NCBI GenBank assembly: GCA_016720565.1
Contig: JADKKJ010000012.1
Location: forward strand, 372,001 to 436,000
Direction: 5' to 3'
DNA from: Chitinophagaceae bacterium
GTDB taxonomy: Bacteria > Bacteroidota > Bacteroidia > Chitinophagales > Chitinophagaceae
Length of the DNA: 64,000 bases
Shown here: positions 16,042 to 23,177 of the stretch, in pieces
Layout: each line of letters opens with the position of its first letter
Position numbering within the stretch: the first letter of the stretch is position 1
Notes under the pieces: model-generated
Told to the model about the DNA's origin: nothing
Databases searched by the model: none
The model's input: only the letters and a program-made list of their open reading frames with translations
Position numbers and translations under genes: made by a program

Positions 16042-18114
16042 TTATTGCGAAAGCAGATCGGTCAGCGCCTTTGCCAGTTTATCCGCATTGGGAAGCATGG
16101 CCTGTTCAAGTACCATATTCATTGGAACAGCAGGAAGATTCAATGCGCCTAGCACTTCCACCGGCGCATCCAGATACCGGAAACATTGTTTGGAGATCCT
16201 TCCCGCCAATGCTTCGGCGAAAGAATTATTTTGCTGCTCTTCTGTAAGCACCAGGCATTTTCCATGCAATCGAACCCTTTCAAATACCAGGGCTTCATCC
16301 AACGGAAATAAACTACGCAGGTCAACTATTTCAATTTGGCCATTGAATTGCTTAGCGGCAGCTTTTGCCCAGTAAACTCCCATTCCATAGGTGATCACAA
16401 CACAGCTCTCGCCGTTATCCAGCGCCTCATCACTTGCATGAAGAACAATATTGGCCTTGCCAAATGGAAGAATATAATCGCTTGCCGGCTCAATGGTCTT
16501 TGCCTCTTCTGTACCCGGCACCTTACTCCAGTAAAGCCCTTTATGTTCAAGCATCACTACCGGATTGGGATCCAGATAGGCCGCTTTCATCAGTCCTTTC
16601 ATATCGGCAGCATTAGAAGGATAAGCCACCTTCAATCCTTTGATGGAAAGCACCGTGGTCTCTACTGATCCGCTATGATAAGGCCCTCCGCCTCCATAGG
16701 CGCCGATGGGTACACGCAGGATCATGGATACAGGGAATTTTCCGCATGTCAGGTAACAGCTTTTAGAGATCTCGGTGACCAATTGATTAAATCCCGGGTA
16801 AATATAATCTGCAAACTGTACCTCAACGATCGGTTTAAGTCCCAAAGCGCTTAATCCAACCGTAGAACCTACGATATATGCTTCCTGAATTGCCGTATTG
16901 AAAACCCTTTCCGAACCAAATTGATCGGCCAGTGTAGCGGCTTCGCGAAATACACCTCCTAATCTCAAGCCTACATCCTGGCCATATAATAAAGCTTCCG
17001 GATGTTCTTCCATTATTTCCCTGATCGCAAAAAGGGCCGCATCTACCATCAGCACTTTATTGGCGCCTTCCGGAGATCGTTTTCCTGTTTCTTCCAGTAC
17101 TGGACTGGGAGCGAAAATATGATCGCTTACTGTAGAAGGGTCTGGTTCCGGCGCTTCAGTTGCTTTTTTAAAATGATCAGCAATTAAGACCGCTGCCTCT
17201 TCTTCTATTTTTATTATTTCCTCTTCAGATATGCCCCGGTCCAATAATTTTTTTCGAAGTTTTGGATTAGGGTCATGGGCCTGGTGCCTCTGCAGGTCCT
17301 CTTCACTTCTGTAAAATTCTTTTCTGACACCGCTGGTATGATGTCCCAGCAGGGGAACAGACGCATGCACCAGAAATGGTTTCCTTTCCCTTCTAACCTG
17401 TTCTACTACATTTTTCATCACCGAATACGATGCTTCGAAATCTGAGCCGTCTACCTGTATCCTGCCGATATTTTTAAACCCTCCTGCAAATTCAAAAGCG
17501 TTCATGGCTCTGGATTCACTGGCCGATACGCTGATGCCCCATTCATTATCCTGCACCAGGAAAATGATCGGTAATTCTTTAAGGGCCGCAAACTGAAGGG
17601 CCTCGCTTACTTCCCCTTCGGTGATACTGGCATCGCCCAGCGAGCAGATCACTACCGGAGCTTCTCCATTCACTCCTTTGCGGATCTTATCCGGGTGAAG
17701 CGATTCCAGGAACTGAACACCCTGCGCAAGTCCCGTGGTGGGAATGGCCTGCATACCGGTGGCGCTGCTCTGGTGAATGATCAGCGGCTTATCATTTTCT
17801 TTGTAATTGGGATGGTTATAGTATTCCCTTCCGCCGGTAAAAATATCATTGCCTTTGGCCAGCAACTGGAGCATCAGGGTATAGGGACTAAACCCCAATC
17901 CCATAAGTATACTTTCATCCCGGTAATAGGGGCTGATAAAATCGCAGGGCAGTAATTGAAATGCAGTGGCCAACTGAATGGCCTCATGTCCACGGGAAGT
18001 GGAATGAACATATTTGCAAATAGAACGGTTTGCCTCATAGGTTTCAGCCATCAGTTTCACCTGCGACATCAGCCGATAGGCACGCAGCAAAATGGTATTG
18101 TCGGGCATTGCCAT
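16042..18114 (-). CDS. Fused E1 alpha-beta subunit of a 2-oxoacid dehydrogenase
   Basis: 690 residues joining the E1-alpha and E1-beta chains of a thiamine-diphosphate 2-oxoacid dehydrogenase in one polypeptide. The alpha half (1 to about 330) carries the ThDP/Mg motif GDASITEGEVSEALQFA...QDNEWG and HTSGVRKEFYRSEED; the beta half (about 350-690) begins VLMVDAALFAIREIMEEHPE, with GQDVGLRLGGVFREA and PIGAYGGGGPYHSGSVE. The fused form and these motifs best match the branched-chain (2-oxoisovalerate) or pyruvate-type E1 widespread in Bacteroidetes; the exact substrate cannot be assigned. E2 and E3 are not adjacent. An FAA-hydrolase gene lies 43 bases upstream in the same direction and may be cotranscribed. 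Confidence 0.9.
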   Translation of the reverse strand: MAMPDNTILLRAYRLMSQVKLMAETYEANRSICKYVHSTSRGHEAIQLATAFQLLPCDFISPYYRDESILMGLGFSPYTLMLQLLAKGNDIFTGGREYYNHPNYKENDKPLIIHQSSATGMQAIPTTGLAQGVQFLESLHPDKIRKGVNGEAPVVICSLGDASITEGEVSEALQFAALKELPIIFLVQDNEWGISVSASESRAMNAFEFAGGFKNIGRIQVDGSDFEASYSVMKNVVEQVRRERKPFLVHASVPLLGHHTSGVRKEFYRSEEDLQRHQAHDPNPKLRKKLLDRGISEEEIIKIEEEAAVLIADHFKKATEAPEPDPSTVSDHIFAPSPVLEETGKRSPEGANKVLMVDAALFAIREIMEEHPEALLYGQDVGLRLGGVFREAATLADQFGSERVFNTAIQEAYIVGSTVGLSALGLKPIVEVQFADYIYPGFNQLVTEISKSCYLTCGKFPVSMILRVPIGAYGGGGPYHSGSVETTVLSIKGLKVAYPSNAADMKGLMKAAYLDPNPVVMLEHKGLYWSKVPGTEEAKTIEPASDYILPFGKANIVLHASDEALDNGESCVVITYGMGVYWAKAAAKQFNGQIEIVDLRSLFPLDEALVFERVRLHGKCLVLTEEQQNNSFAEALAGRISKQCFRYLDAPVEVLGALNLPAVPMNMVLEQAMLPNADKLAKALTDLLSQ

Positions 18115-18157
18115 CGTCGCCGCAAAATTAGAGGAAAGGATCGAGTTAGAAAGGCGC

Positions 18158-18769
18158 TTATTTCACTTCAAGGGTAAACATGGTCTCGTCTTCCAGGAAG
18201 CCTTCCAGTTCATCGCCCACTACTACCTCTCCTACACCGGCAGGGGTGCCTGTAAAGATCACATCGCCGATATTTATGGAAAAATAATTGGAGATATAGG
18301 CTACTATACTGTCAAATGAATGGATCATTTGGGAGGAACTGCCCTGTTGAACCAGTTCTTTATTCTTATAAAGACAGAAATTAATATCTTTTTTATTCTT
18401 CAGATTGGCAACAGGCACCCATTTCCCGATCACGGCGGAGTTATCCCAGGCCTTGGCTTTTTCCCAGGGAAGGCCTTTTGCCTTTAATTCATTTTGAATA
18501 TCACGGGCAGTAAAATCGATACCGGCAGTTATTGCATCATAATATTTGCTGGCAAATTTATCCTGGATATATTTTCCATTTTTGCTGATGCGAAGCACAA
18601 GCTCACATTCATAATGCAATTCATTGGTGAATTCCGGGTAATAAAATGGCGTATGACTTTGAAGCATCGCACTCTTAGGCTTCATGAAGATCACGGGATC
18701 CTCGGGCACTTCGTTGCCAAGTTCTTTGGCATGTGCTACATAATTTCTTCCAACGCAAAAGATCTTCAT
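18158..18769 (-). CDS. Fumarylacetoacetate hydrolase family protein
   Basis: 203 residues of the single-domain FAH fold (YcgM/FAHD1 type), metal-dependent enzymes that act on acylpyruvates or decarboxylate oxaloacetate. Visible are the start KIFCVGRNYVAHAKELGN, FMKPKSA, the metal-binding acidic motif HYECELVLRI, GIDFTARDIQNELK followed by GLPWEKAKAWDNSAVIG, and GDVIFTGTPAGVGEV near the C-terminus. All expected metal-ligand acidic residues are present. Its position directly upstream of the fused E1 gene in the same direction suggests a link with 2-oxoacid metabolism, which is inference only. Confidence 0.88.
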   Translation of the reverse strand: MKIFCVGRNYVAHAKELGNEVPEDPVIFMKPKSAMLQSHTPFYYPEFTNELHYECELVLRISKNGKYIQDKFASKYYDAITAGIDFTARDIQNELKAKGLPWEKAKAWDNSAVIGKWVPVANLKNKKDINFCLYKNKELVQQGSSSQMIHSFDSIVAYISNYFSINIGDVIFTGTPAGVGEVVVGDELEGFLEDETMFTLEVK

Positions 18770-18935
18770 AAAGAAGCAATTTTAATTAAATACATCGGAT
18801 AATCTCATAGGGGCTGTTATCCCATATATTCATTGGTCGTCAGCATCAATATTGGATTAGCCCGTTTCAGGTCTGTTCAGGGCCATGGAGGTGCGTTACC
18901 GCAGGGCTACTAAAGTAGGGAATGGATTTGATTTC

Positions 18936-19511
18936 TCATAATGAATAGGCCTTATTATTTACCTGGTTCATGGCCGTACTAAGCCCCTGGCTGGCAAAGG
19001 TCTCTATGGCTTCAAGGCAGCCTCCTATTTTAAGTTTCACCAGGGCCTCCTCTTCCTTTTGCCATTTTCCCAGTACAAAATCAGCCTGCATGCCTTTGGG
19101 ATAATCATTTCCAATGCCAAACCTCAGGCGCGGGTACTCAATGCTCACCAAACTTTCCTGGATGCTCTTCAGGCCATTATGTCCTGCATCTGAACCTCCG
19201 GGCCTGATCCTTAGTTTATCCAGTGGCAGGGCCACATCGTCTACGATCACCAGCATGTTTTCCAGGCTTATTTTTTCCTTTTCCATCCAGTACTTCACGG
19301 CTTTGCCGGAAAGATTCATATAGGTGGTGGGGCAAATACAAACAAAGATCTTTCCTTTCCATTTCACATCAGCTACATAGGCCAGTCGGTCAACCCGGAA
19401 AACACCTCCATGTTTGCTCACAAAAGCGTGCACCACATCAAAACCTATGTTATGACGGGTATGCGCATATTCATTTCCGATATTTCCCAAACCGACCAAC
19501 AGGAATTTCAT
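18936..19511 (-). CDS. pth: Peptidyl-tRNA hydrolase
   Basis: Releases tRNA from prematurely ended peptidyl-tRNA. 191 residues, normal length. The N-terminal signature GLGNIGNEYAHTRHNIGFDV contains the catalytic histidine and asparagine; further motifs are TYMNLSGKAV, VIVDDVALPLDKLRIRPGGSDAGHNGLKSI and RLRFGIGNDYPKGMQADFVLG. It lies 76 bases after rplY in the same direction, but a terminator at 19537-19566 stands between them, so pth probably has its own promoter or relies on read-through. The rplY-pth neighbourhood is common in bacteria. Confidence 0.96.
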   Translation of the reverse strand: MKFLLVGLGNIGNEYAHTRHNIGFDVVHAFVSKHGGVFRVDRLAYVADVKWKGKIFVCICPTTYMNLSGKAVKYWMEKEKISLENMLVIVDDVALPLDKLRIRPGGSDAGHNGLKSIQESLVSIEYPRLRFGIGNDYPKGMQADFVLGKWQKEEEALVKLKIGGCLEAIETFASQGLSTAMNQVNNKAYSL

Positions 19512-19536
19512 GTTGCGAAGCTAATGACTCAGGGGC

Positions 19537-19566
19537 AAAAAAAACCCGTATCAGCAGATACGGGTT
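19537..19566 (-). terminator. Rho-independent terminator downstream of rplY
   Basis: On the minus strand a 10-bp perfect stem (AACCCGTATC / GATACGGGTT on the plus strand, loop AGCA) is followed by a run of eight Ts. Confidence 0.9.
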
Positions 19567-19587
19567 CAGAGAATTTGTTTGATCCCT

Positions 19588-20214
19588 TTATTTTTTCGCG
19601 GCAGCGGCCGGAGCGGCAGCAGCAGGGGCAGCAGCAGCGGCTGGAGTAGCAGCGGCTTCTTCCTGTTTCAGCTGACGGGTAAGGGTAACTGAGGCGATGG
19701 GGATACGCGGGGAGTTGAGGATCTCATAATGTTCGATCTTCACATCTTCCACACGGATATTTCCATTCAACTGCAGATCATCGATGCTTACTTCGATCTG
19801 CTCTCTCAGGTATTTAGGAAGGGTCTTCACTTTTAAAGATTTGATCTTTACGGTGAGTTTACCACCATCCTTTACACCGGGAGATACACCTACGAACTTC
19901 AACGGAATATCAGCGATCACTTTTTTATCTTCTACCAGTTCAAGCAGATCGATATGGGTAAGTTTGTCGGTGATCTTGTCGAATTGAAGATCTTTCAAAA
20001 TGGTACGGTAGGTCTTACCGTCTAATACTACTTCAGCGATCTGGAAACTGGGTGTGTACACAAAGTGCTTAAAAGCTGCAGCAGGAGCATAGAAGTTCAC
20101 CTCCTGGGCACCGCCATAAATTACACCGGGCACCTGATCCTGAGAGCGGAGTTGTCGGGTGGCAGACTTGCCGAATCCGGTCCTCAGTTGTCCTTCGATT
20201 GTAATCGATTTCAT
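19588..20214 (-). CDS. rplY: 50S ribosomal protein L25 (CTC/TL5 family)
   Basis: 5S-rRNA-binding ribosomal protein of the long two-domain CTC type, 208 residues. The N-terminal L25 domain shows GFGKSATRQLRSQDQVPGVIYGG and the RTILKDLQFDKITDKLTHIDLLEL region (residues 70-93); the C-terminal beta domain (about 100-185) follows with VSPGVKDGGKLTVK and YLREQIEVSIDDLQLNGNIRV. The last 25 residues are a low-complexity Ala/Pro tail (PAAAAAPAAAAPAAAAKK), frequent in Bacteroidetes L25. prs lies 69 bases upstream in the same direction, with an octamer repeat between them and a possible TATTTTTT promoter box after the repeat. Confidence 0.95.
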   Translation of the reverse strand: MKSITIEGQLRTGFGKSATRQLRSQDQVPGVIYGGAQEVNFYAPAAAFKHFVYTPSFQIAEVVLDGKTYRTILKDLQFDKITDKLTHIDLLELVEDKKVIADIPLKFVGVSPGVKDGGKLTVKIKSLKVKTLPKYLREQIEVSIDDLQLNGNIRVEDVKIEHYEILNSPRIPIASVTLTRQLKQEEAAATPAAAAAPAAAAPAAAAKK

Positions 20215-20246
20215 GATTGTTATTTATAATTGATTAAAAAATACTC

Positions 20247-20278
20247 GCTATTCACCTATTCACCCATTCACCTGTTCA
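20247..20278 (+). repeat. Octamer repeat array between prs and rplY
   Basis: Four 8-nt units GCTATTCA, CCTATTCA, CCCATTCA, CCTGTTCA, the same word family as at 3790 and 40112. Relative to the flanking minus-strand genes the array is read as TGAACAGG, TGAATGGG, TGAATAGG and so contains stop codons just after prs. Confidence 0.8.
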
Positions 20279-20283
20279 CTAAA

Positions 20284-21231
20284 TCATTTCTCCCTTCTCT
20301 GCGAATGAATGAACAAACTCGTGATACTTTTATTCTCATAAGCATTCCTGATCGCTACGGCAAAAAGTTCAGCTACACTAAGGATCTTGATCTTGTTCGA
20401 TTCTTTTCTCACAGGGATCGTATCACAAACCACCAGTTCTTCCAGCACACTGTTCTCAATATTCTCGTACGCTTTTCCGCTTAGCACCGGGTGGGTGATC
20501 AATGCCCTTACTGTTCTGGCTCCTTTTTCTTTTAAAAGACCTGCTGATTTGGCCAGTGTTCCACCCGTATCGCAGATATCATCAATGATCACCACGTCAC
20601 GGCCGGCCACATCTCCTATCACTACCATGCTGGCGATCTCATTGGCCCTTTTACGGTGCTTGTCGCAGATCACCATTTCCGCATTGAAATAACTCGCTAT
20701 TTCCCTGATACGGTTGGTAGCCCCTACGTCGGGGGCGGCAAAGGTAAGGTTTTCCAGCCTCAGATTCTCTATATAAGGGATAAAAACAGCGTGGCTGTCC
20801 AGATGATCAACAGGTATGTCAAAATATCCCTGGATCTGTGGAGCGTGGAGGTCCATGGTTATCACCCTGTCGGCACCAGCAGCAACTAACATATTGGCTA
20901 CCAGCTTACTGCCAATGGCCACCCGGGGGCGGTCCTTACGGTCCTGCCGGGCATAACCATAGTAGGGAATTACAGCGATCACCTTGTCGGCAGAGGCCCT
21001 GCGGGCCGCATCGATCATCAGCAAGAGCTCCATGAGGTTTTCCGTTGGAGAAAACGTGCTTTGAACCAGGAATACATAATCACCGCGAACACTTTCCAGG
21101 AAAACCGGGCAGATCTCGCCATCGCTGAAGCGCTGGATATTGACCTTTCCCAAACGTCCTCCATATTTTTTACAGATCTGTTCGGCCAGGTGCTGGGAAC
21201 CGGTCCCAGAGAAGATTTTTGCAGATTGCAT
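20284..21231 (-). CDS. prs: Ribose-phosphate pyrophosphokinase
   Basis: Makes PRPP from ribose-5-phosphate and ATP for nucleotide, His and Trp synthesis. 315 residues from the ATG at 21229-21231, matching the family length; the frame stays open 78 bases upstream but that extension has no homology and overlaps the terminator of the 65-residue gene. Motifs: KIFSGTGSQHLAEQIC, RFSDGEICPVFLESVRG, ARQDRKDRPR (ATP loop), ITMDLHAPQIQGYFDIPVDHL (flag region) and the PRPP loop DVVIIDDICDTGGTL. Probably transcribed together with or just ahead of rplY. Confidence 0.97.
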   Translation of the reverse strand: MQSAKIFSGTGSQHLAEQICKKYGGRLGKVNIQRFSDGEICPVFLESVRGDYVFLVQSTFSPTENLMELLLMIDAARRASADKVIAVIPYYGYARQDRKDRPRVAIGSKLVANMLVAAGADRVITMDLHAPQIQGYFDIPVDHLDSHAVFIPYIENLRLENLTFAAPDVGATNRIREIASYFNAEMVICDKHRKRANEIASMVVIGDVAGRDVVIIDDICDTGGTLAKSAGLLKEKGARTVRALITHPVLSGKAYENIENSVLEELVVCDTIPVRKESNKIKILSVAELFAVAIRNAYENKSITSLFIHSQRREK

Positions 21232-21279
21232 GGCAGAGTGGATTGGCCGCGAAGATAACGATTCAGTTTCCGCCGCTGC

Positions 21280-21304
21280 AAAAAAAATAAGGGCCGAAGC
21301 CCTT
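21280..21304 (-). terminator. Terminator with UUCG tetraloop downstream of the 65-residue gene
   Basis: On the minus strand AAGGGC-TTCG-GCCCTT is followed by ATTTTTTTT. It sits five bases after the stop of the small membrane-protein gene and ahead of prs. Confidence 0.85.
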
Positions 21305-21308
21305 TTCA

Positions 21309-21506
21309 TTACCGGTTTGCAAATGCGCGCATTTCCACTTTTTTACCGTCGTCAAGGATCTTGTGGTCTTCATTGGCGCTCCCATTGATACTGTAAAACA
21401 GTGTGGAACAAATAAAGATGGAAAAAAACAGGGCAACCGCATAAATACAGGCGAAGAAAAGGATAGGATGAATAGAACCGAGCGAGGTAATGTTTCTTGT
21501 TTTCAT
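21309..21506 (-). CDS. Small single-pass membrane protein, 65 residues
   Basis: Not recognised. The ATG-initiated frame encodes a basic N-terminus (MKTRNITSLGS), one long hydrophobic helix at about residues 13-40 with two cysteines, and a short polar tail (NEDHKILDDGKKVEMRAFANR), predicting N-in topology with the tail outside. Support for a real gene is the immediate rho-independent terminator at 21280-21304 and its isolation from prs. Product may be a membrane-anchored small protein; no function can be given. Confidence 0.6.
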   Translation of the reverse strand: MKTRNITSLGSIHPILFFACIYAVALFFSIFICSTLFYSINGSANEDHKILDDGKKVEMRAFANR

Positions 21507-21599
21507 AAGAATTGGATTAAGTTAATAATTGGATCGCTGGTGGCTCTCTTACCACTAAGTGGTATTGTCAGGGATAAAATTATCAGCTAAATTGATTGG

Positions 21600-22292
21600 A
21601 TGCAAGAGCATTATTACTCAATAAAAAACTGGTCCGAAGAGGAAAGGCCCCGTGAAAAATTACTTGCCGCCGGAGCGGTAAATCTCAGCAATGCAGAGCT
21701 GCTGGCCATCCTGATACAGAATGGAACAGCCCGCAGATCGGCCCTTGACCTCTCCCATGATATCATGAAACTGGGAAAGGATAACCTGCTGGAATTAGGG
21801 AAACTTTCCCTGAAGCAATTAATGAAGGTCAAAGGAATAGGAAGGGCAAAAGCAGTGACGCTGTTGGCCGCACTTGAACTGGGAAGGCGCCGGGAAATGG
21901 CCCAGGCATTGGAAAAAACACTTATACAAAGCAGTGCTGATATTGCCAGGTTTCTTCAGGCCCGCCTCCGCGATCTCAGGCATGAGGTCTTTGCCGTCAT
22001 CTTCCTGAACCGCAGCAACAAGATCAACCATTTTGAGATCATCAGCGAAGGCGGTATCACCGGCACAGTGGCTGACCCCAGGATCATCCTGAAAAAGGCC
22101 CTGGAAGAAGAAGCCGTCAATCTTATTCTCTGCCATAATCATCCCTCCGGCAGCCTCCGCCCCAGCAGGGTCGACGAACAACTCACCTCCCGTATCCGCG
22201 ATGCCGCCCGTTTACTTGACATCACCGTGCTGGACCATATCATTGTCAGCGATGCAGGGTATTATTCGTTTGCGGATGAGGGACTTCTTTAG
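21600..22292 (+). CDS. radC: RadC family JAB/MPN-domain protein
   Basis: 230 residues of the RadC/YeeS family. N-terminal UPF0758/helix-hairpin-helix region (residues 1-90; REKLLAAGAVNLSNAELLAILIQNGT, LMKVKGIGRAKAVTLLAALELGRR) is followed by a JAB1/MPN metal-binding domain with the JAMM motif HNHPSGSLRPSRVD near residues 178-191. Once thought to be a DNA-repair protein, its function is not established. Its TAG stop at 22290-22292 is formed where the left edge of the heptamer inverted repeat begins (TTTAGGAA), so the gene ends against the S23 cassette. Confidence 0.93.
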   Translation: MQEHYYSIKNWSEEERPREKLLAAGAVNLSNAELLAILIQNGTARRSALDLSHDIMKLGKDNLLELGKLSLKQLMKVKGIGRAKAVTLLAALELGRRREMAQALEKTLIQSSADIARFLQARLRDLRHEVFAVIFLNRSNKINHFEIISEGGITGTVADPRIILKKALEEEAVNLILCHNHPSGSLRPSRVDEQLTSRIRDAARLLDITVLDHIIVSDAGYYSFADEGLL

Positions 22293-22295
22293 GAA

Positions 22296-22325
22296 AGTTA
22301 GGAGTTGGTAGTTAGGAGTTAGGAG
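22296..22325 (+). repeat. Left 30-bp heptameric inverted repeat
   Basis: Four 7-nt units in the order TTAGGAG, TTGGTAG, TTAGGAG, TTAGGAG preceded by AG. TAG triplets at 22299, 22309, 22313 and 22320 cover all three frames. It is the exact reverse complement of 22732-22761. Confidence 0.92.
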
Positions 22326-22364
22326 TACCTCAAATCATGAATTAATTAAACAAGATTATTTCGC

Positions 22365-22745
22365 ATGGGATATTACAAGGATCTGATCGTCTATAAAAAA
22401 TCATATGAATTAGCAATGGATATTTTTAACCTGACCCGAAATTTTCCGAAAGATGAAAAGTATTCAATGGTAGATCAGATAAGAAGGTCCTCAAGATCTG
22501 TTTGCACGAATCTGGCAGAAGCCTACCGCCGTAGACAATACAGAGATTATTTTATAAGCAAATTGAATGATTGCGGAGCTGAAAACGCTGAAACACAGAT
22601 CTGGCTAGACTTTGCAAAAGATTGCGGATATATAACTGAGGAAATATGGCAGGAGCTCAGTAATAAAAATAATGAAGTGGGAAAATTGATCTGGTATATG
22701 TCCTGCCATCCCGAAAAATTCCGAGGCACCCCTCCTAACTCCTAA
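22365..22745 (+). CDS. Four-helix-bundle (S23 / 23S rRNA intervening-sequence) protein
   Basis: 126 residues of the TIGR02436/S23 family, the fold also used by Avd of diversity-generating retroelements. Family motifs are visible: LIVYKKSYELAMDIFNLTRNFPKDEKYSMVDQIRRSS (helices 1-2), SVCTNLAEAYRR, and AETQIWLDFAKDCGYI in helix 3. In other bacteria such genes occur inside 23S rRNA intervening sequences, but there is no rRNA here. The last codons (encoding TPPNS) and the TAA stop at 22743-22745 lie within the right inverted repeat, so gene and repeat have evolved as one unit. Function unknown; nucleic-acid binding is plausible for the fold. Confidence 0.88.
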   Translation: MGYYKDLIVYKKSYELAMDIFNLTRNFPKDEKYSMVDQIRRSSRSVCTNLAEAYRRRQYRDYFISKLNDCGAENAETQIWLDFAKDCGYITEEIWQELSNKNNEVGKLIWYMSCHPEKFRGTPPNS

Positions 22746-22761
22746 CTACCAACTCCTAACT
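22732..22761 (+). repeat. Right 30-bp heptameric inverted repeat
   Basis: Units CTCCTAA, CTCCTAA, CTACCAA, CTCCTAA plus CT. It contains the stop codon of the S23 gene and abuts the TAG stop of the minus-strand DUF3467 gene at 22765. Confidence 0.92.
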
Positions 22762-22764
22762 ACC

Positions 22765-23076
22765 CTAAGCCTGCCCCGTCACCCCACCAAAATTCAGCGG
22801 CACTGCCAGATCCTCAAGGTCTTTGATGTCGCCATTGAGTTCTTCATATTTGGCTACGTTCTCGGCCAGGGCCTTCATCAAACGCTTGGCATGCTGGGGG
22901 GTAAGTATGATCCTTGATTTTACTTTGCTTTTGGGAGTGCCTGGCATTACATTCACAAAATCGACCACAAATTCCGCGTGGGAATGGGTAATGATGGCCA
23001 GGTTGGCATAGGTACCCTCAGCCACTTCTTCAGCTATTTCAATATTCAATTGATTGGGGGGAGTCTGCTGTTCCAT
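22765..23076 (-). CDS. DUF3467 domain protein
   Basis: 103 residues covering the whole DUF3467 family: IEIAEEVAEGTYANLAIITHSHAEFVVDFVNVMPGTPKSKVKSRIILTPQHAKRLMKAL read in pieces along residues 10-70, then a helical C-terminus. Function unknown; DUF3467 proteins are small soluble proteins in many phyla. No signal peptide or membrane segment. It converges with radC, with the S23 cassette between them, and its TAG stop falls at the outer edge of the right inverted repeat. A promoter was not identified; upstream lies the terminator of the lipoprotein gene. Confidence 0.88.
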   Translation of the reverse strand: MEQQTPPNQLNIEIAEEVAEGTYANLAIITHSHAEFVVDFVNVMPGTPKSKVKSRIILTPQHAKRLMKALAENVAKYEELNGDIKDLEDLAVPLNFGGVTGQA

Positions 23077-23130
23077 AGAAATAATTATCCGGCAAAATTA
23101 AGCCATTCCCCCTCCCTGCTAAAATAATAA

Positions 23131-23153
23131 AGCCGCCCTTATTGGGGGCGGCT
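23131..23153 (-). terminator. Terminator after second DUF1735 lipoprotein gene
   Basis: AGCCGCCC and GGGCGGCT pair around a 7-base loop; the minus-strand tail is TTTATTATTTT. An almost identical copy stands at 24275-24297. Confidence 0.88.
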
Positions 23154-23177
23154 CTATTACTAAGGAGATTATTTCAA

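Larger units (their letters stand above)
22296..22761 (+). mobile_element. S23/four-helix-bundle cassette with 30-bp heptameric terminal inverted repeats
   Basis: A 466-bp unit bounded by perfect 30-bp inverted repeats (22296-22325 and 22732-22761), each made of 7-nt words (TTAGGAG or, in the other orientation, CTCCTAA with one CTACCAA unit). It encloses only the S23-type gene and sits between the stop codons of convergent radC and DUF3467. A further imperfect unit (TTAGGAA left, TTAGGGT right) extends each end and supplies the TAG stops of both neighbours. No transposase is present and no clear target-site duplication is visible, so mobility is inferred from the structure only. Confidence 0.6.

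Noticed and set aside
16042..18114. Accidental fusion of two E1 genes
   Set aside because: Fused E1 alpha-beta chains are ordinary in Bacteroidetes, and both halves have intact motifs and a natural linker.
18770..18935. tRNA or small RNA between the FAA-hydrolase gene and pth
   Set aside because: No cloverleaf, T-loop consensus or terminator could be found in this 166-base gap.
22365..22745. 23S rRNA intervening sequence
   Set aside because: The S23-type protein is present, but the flanks are radC and DUF3467 coding sequence and heptamer repeats, not rRNA.
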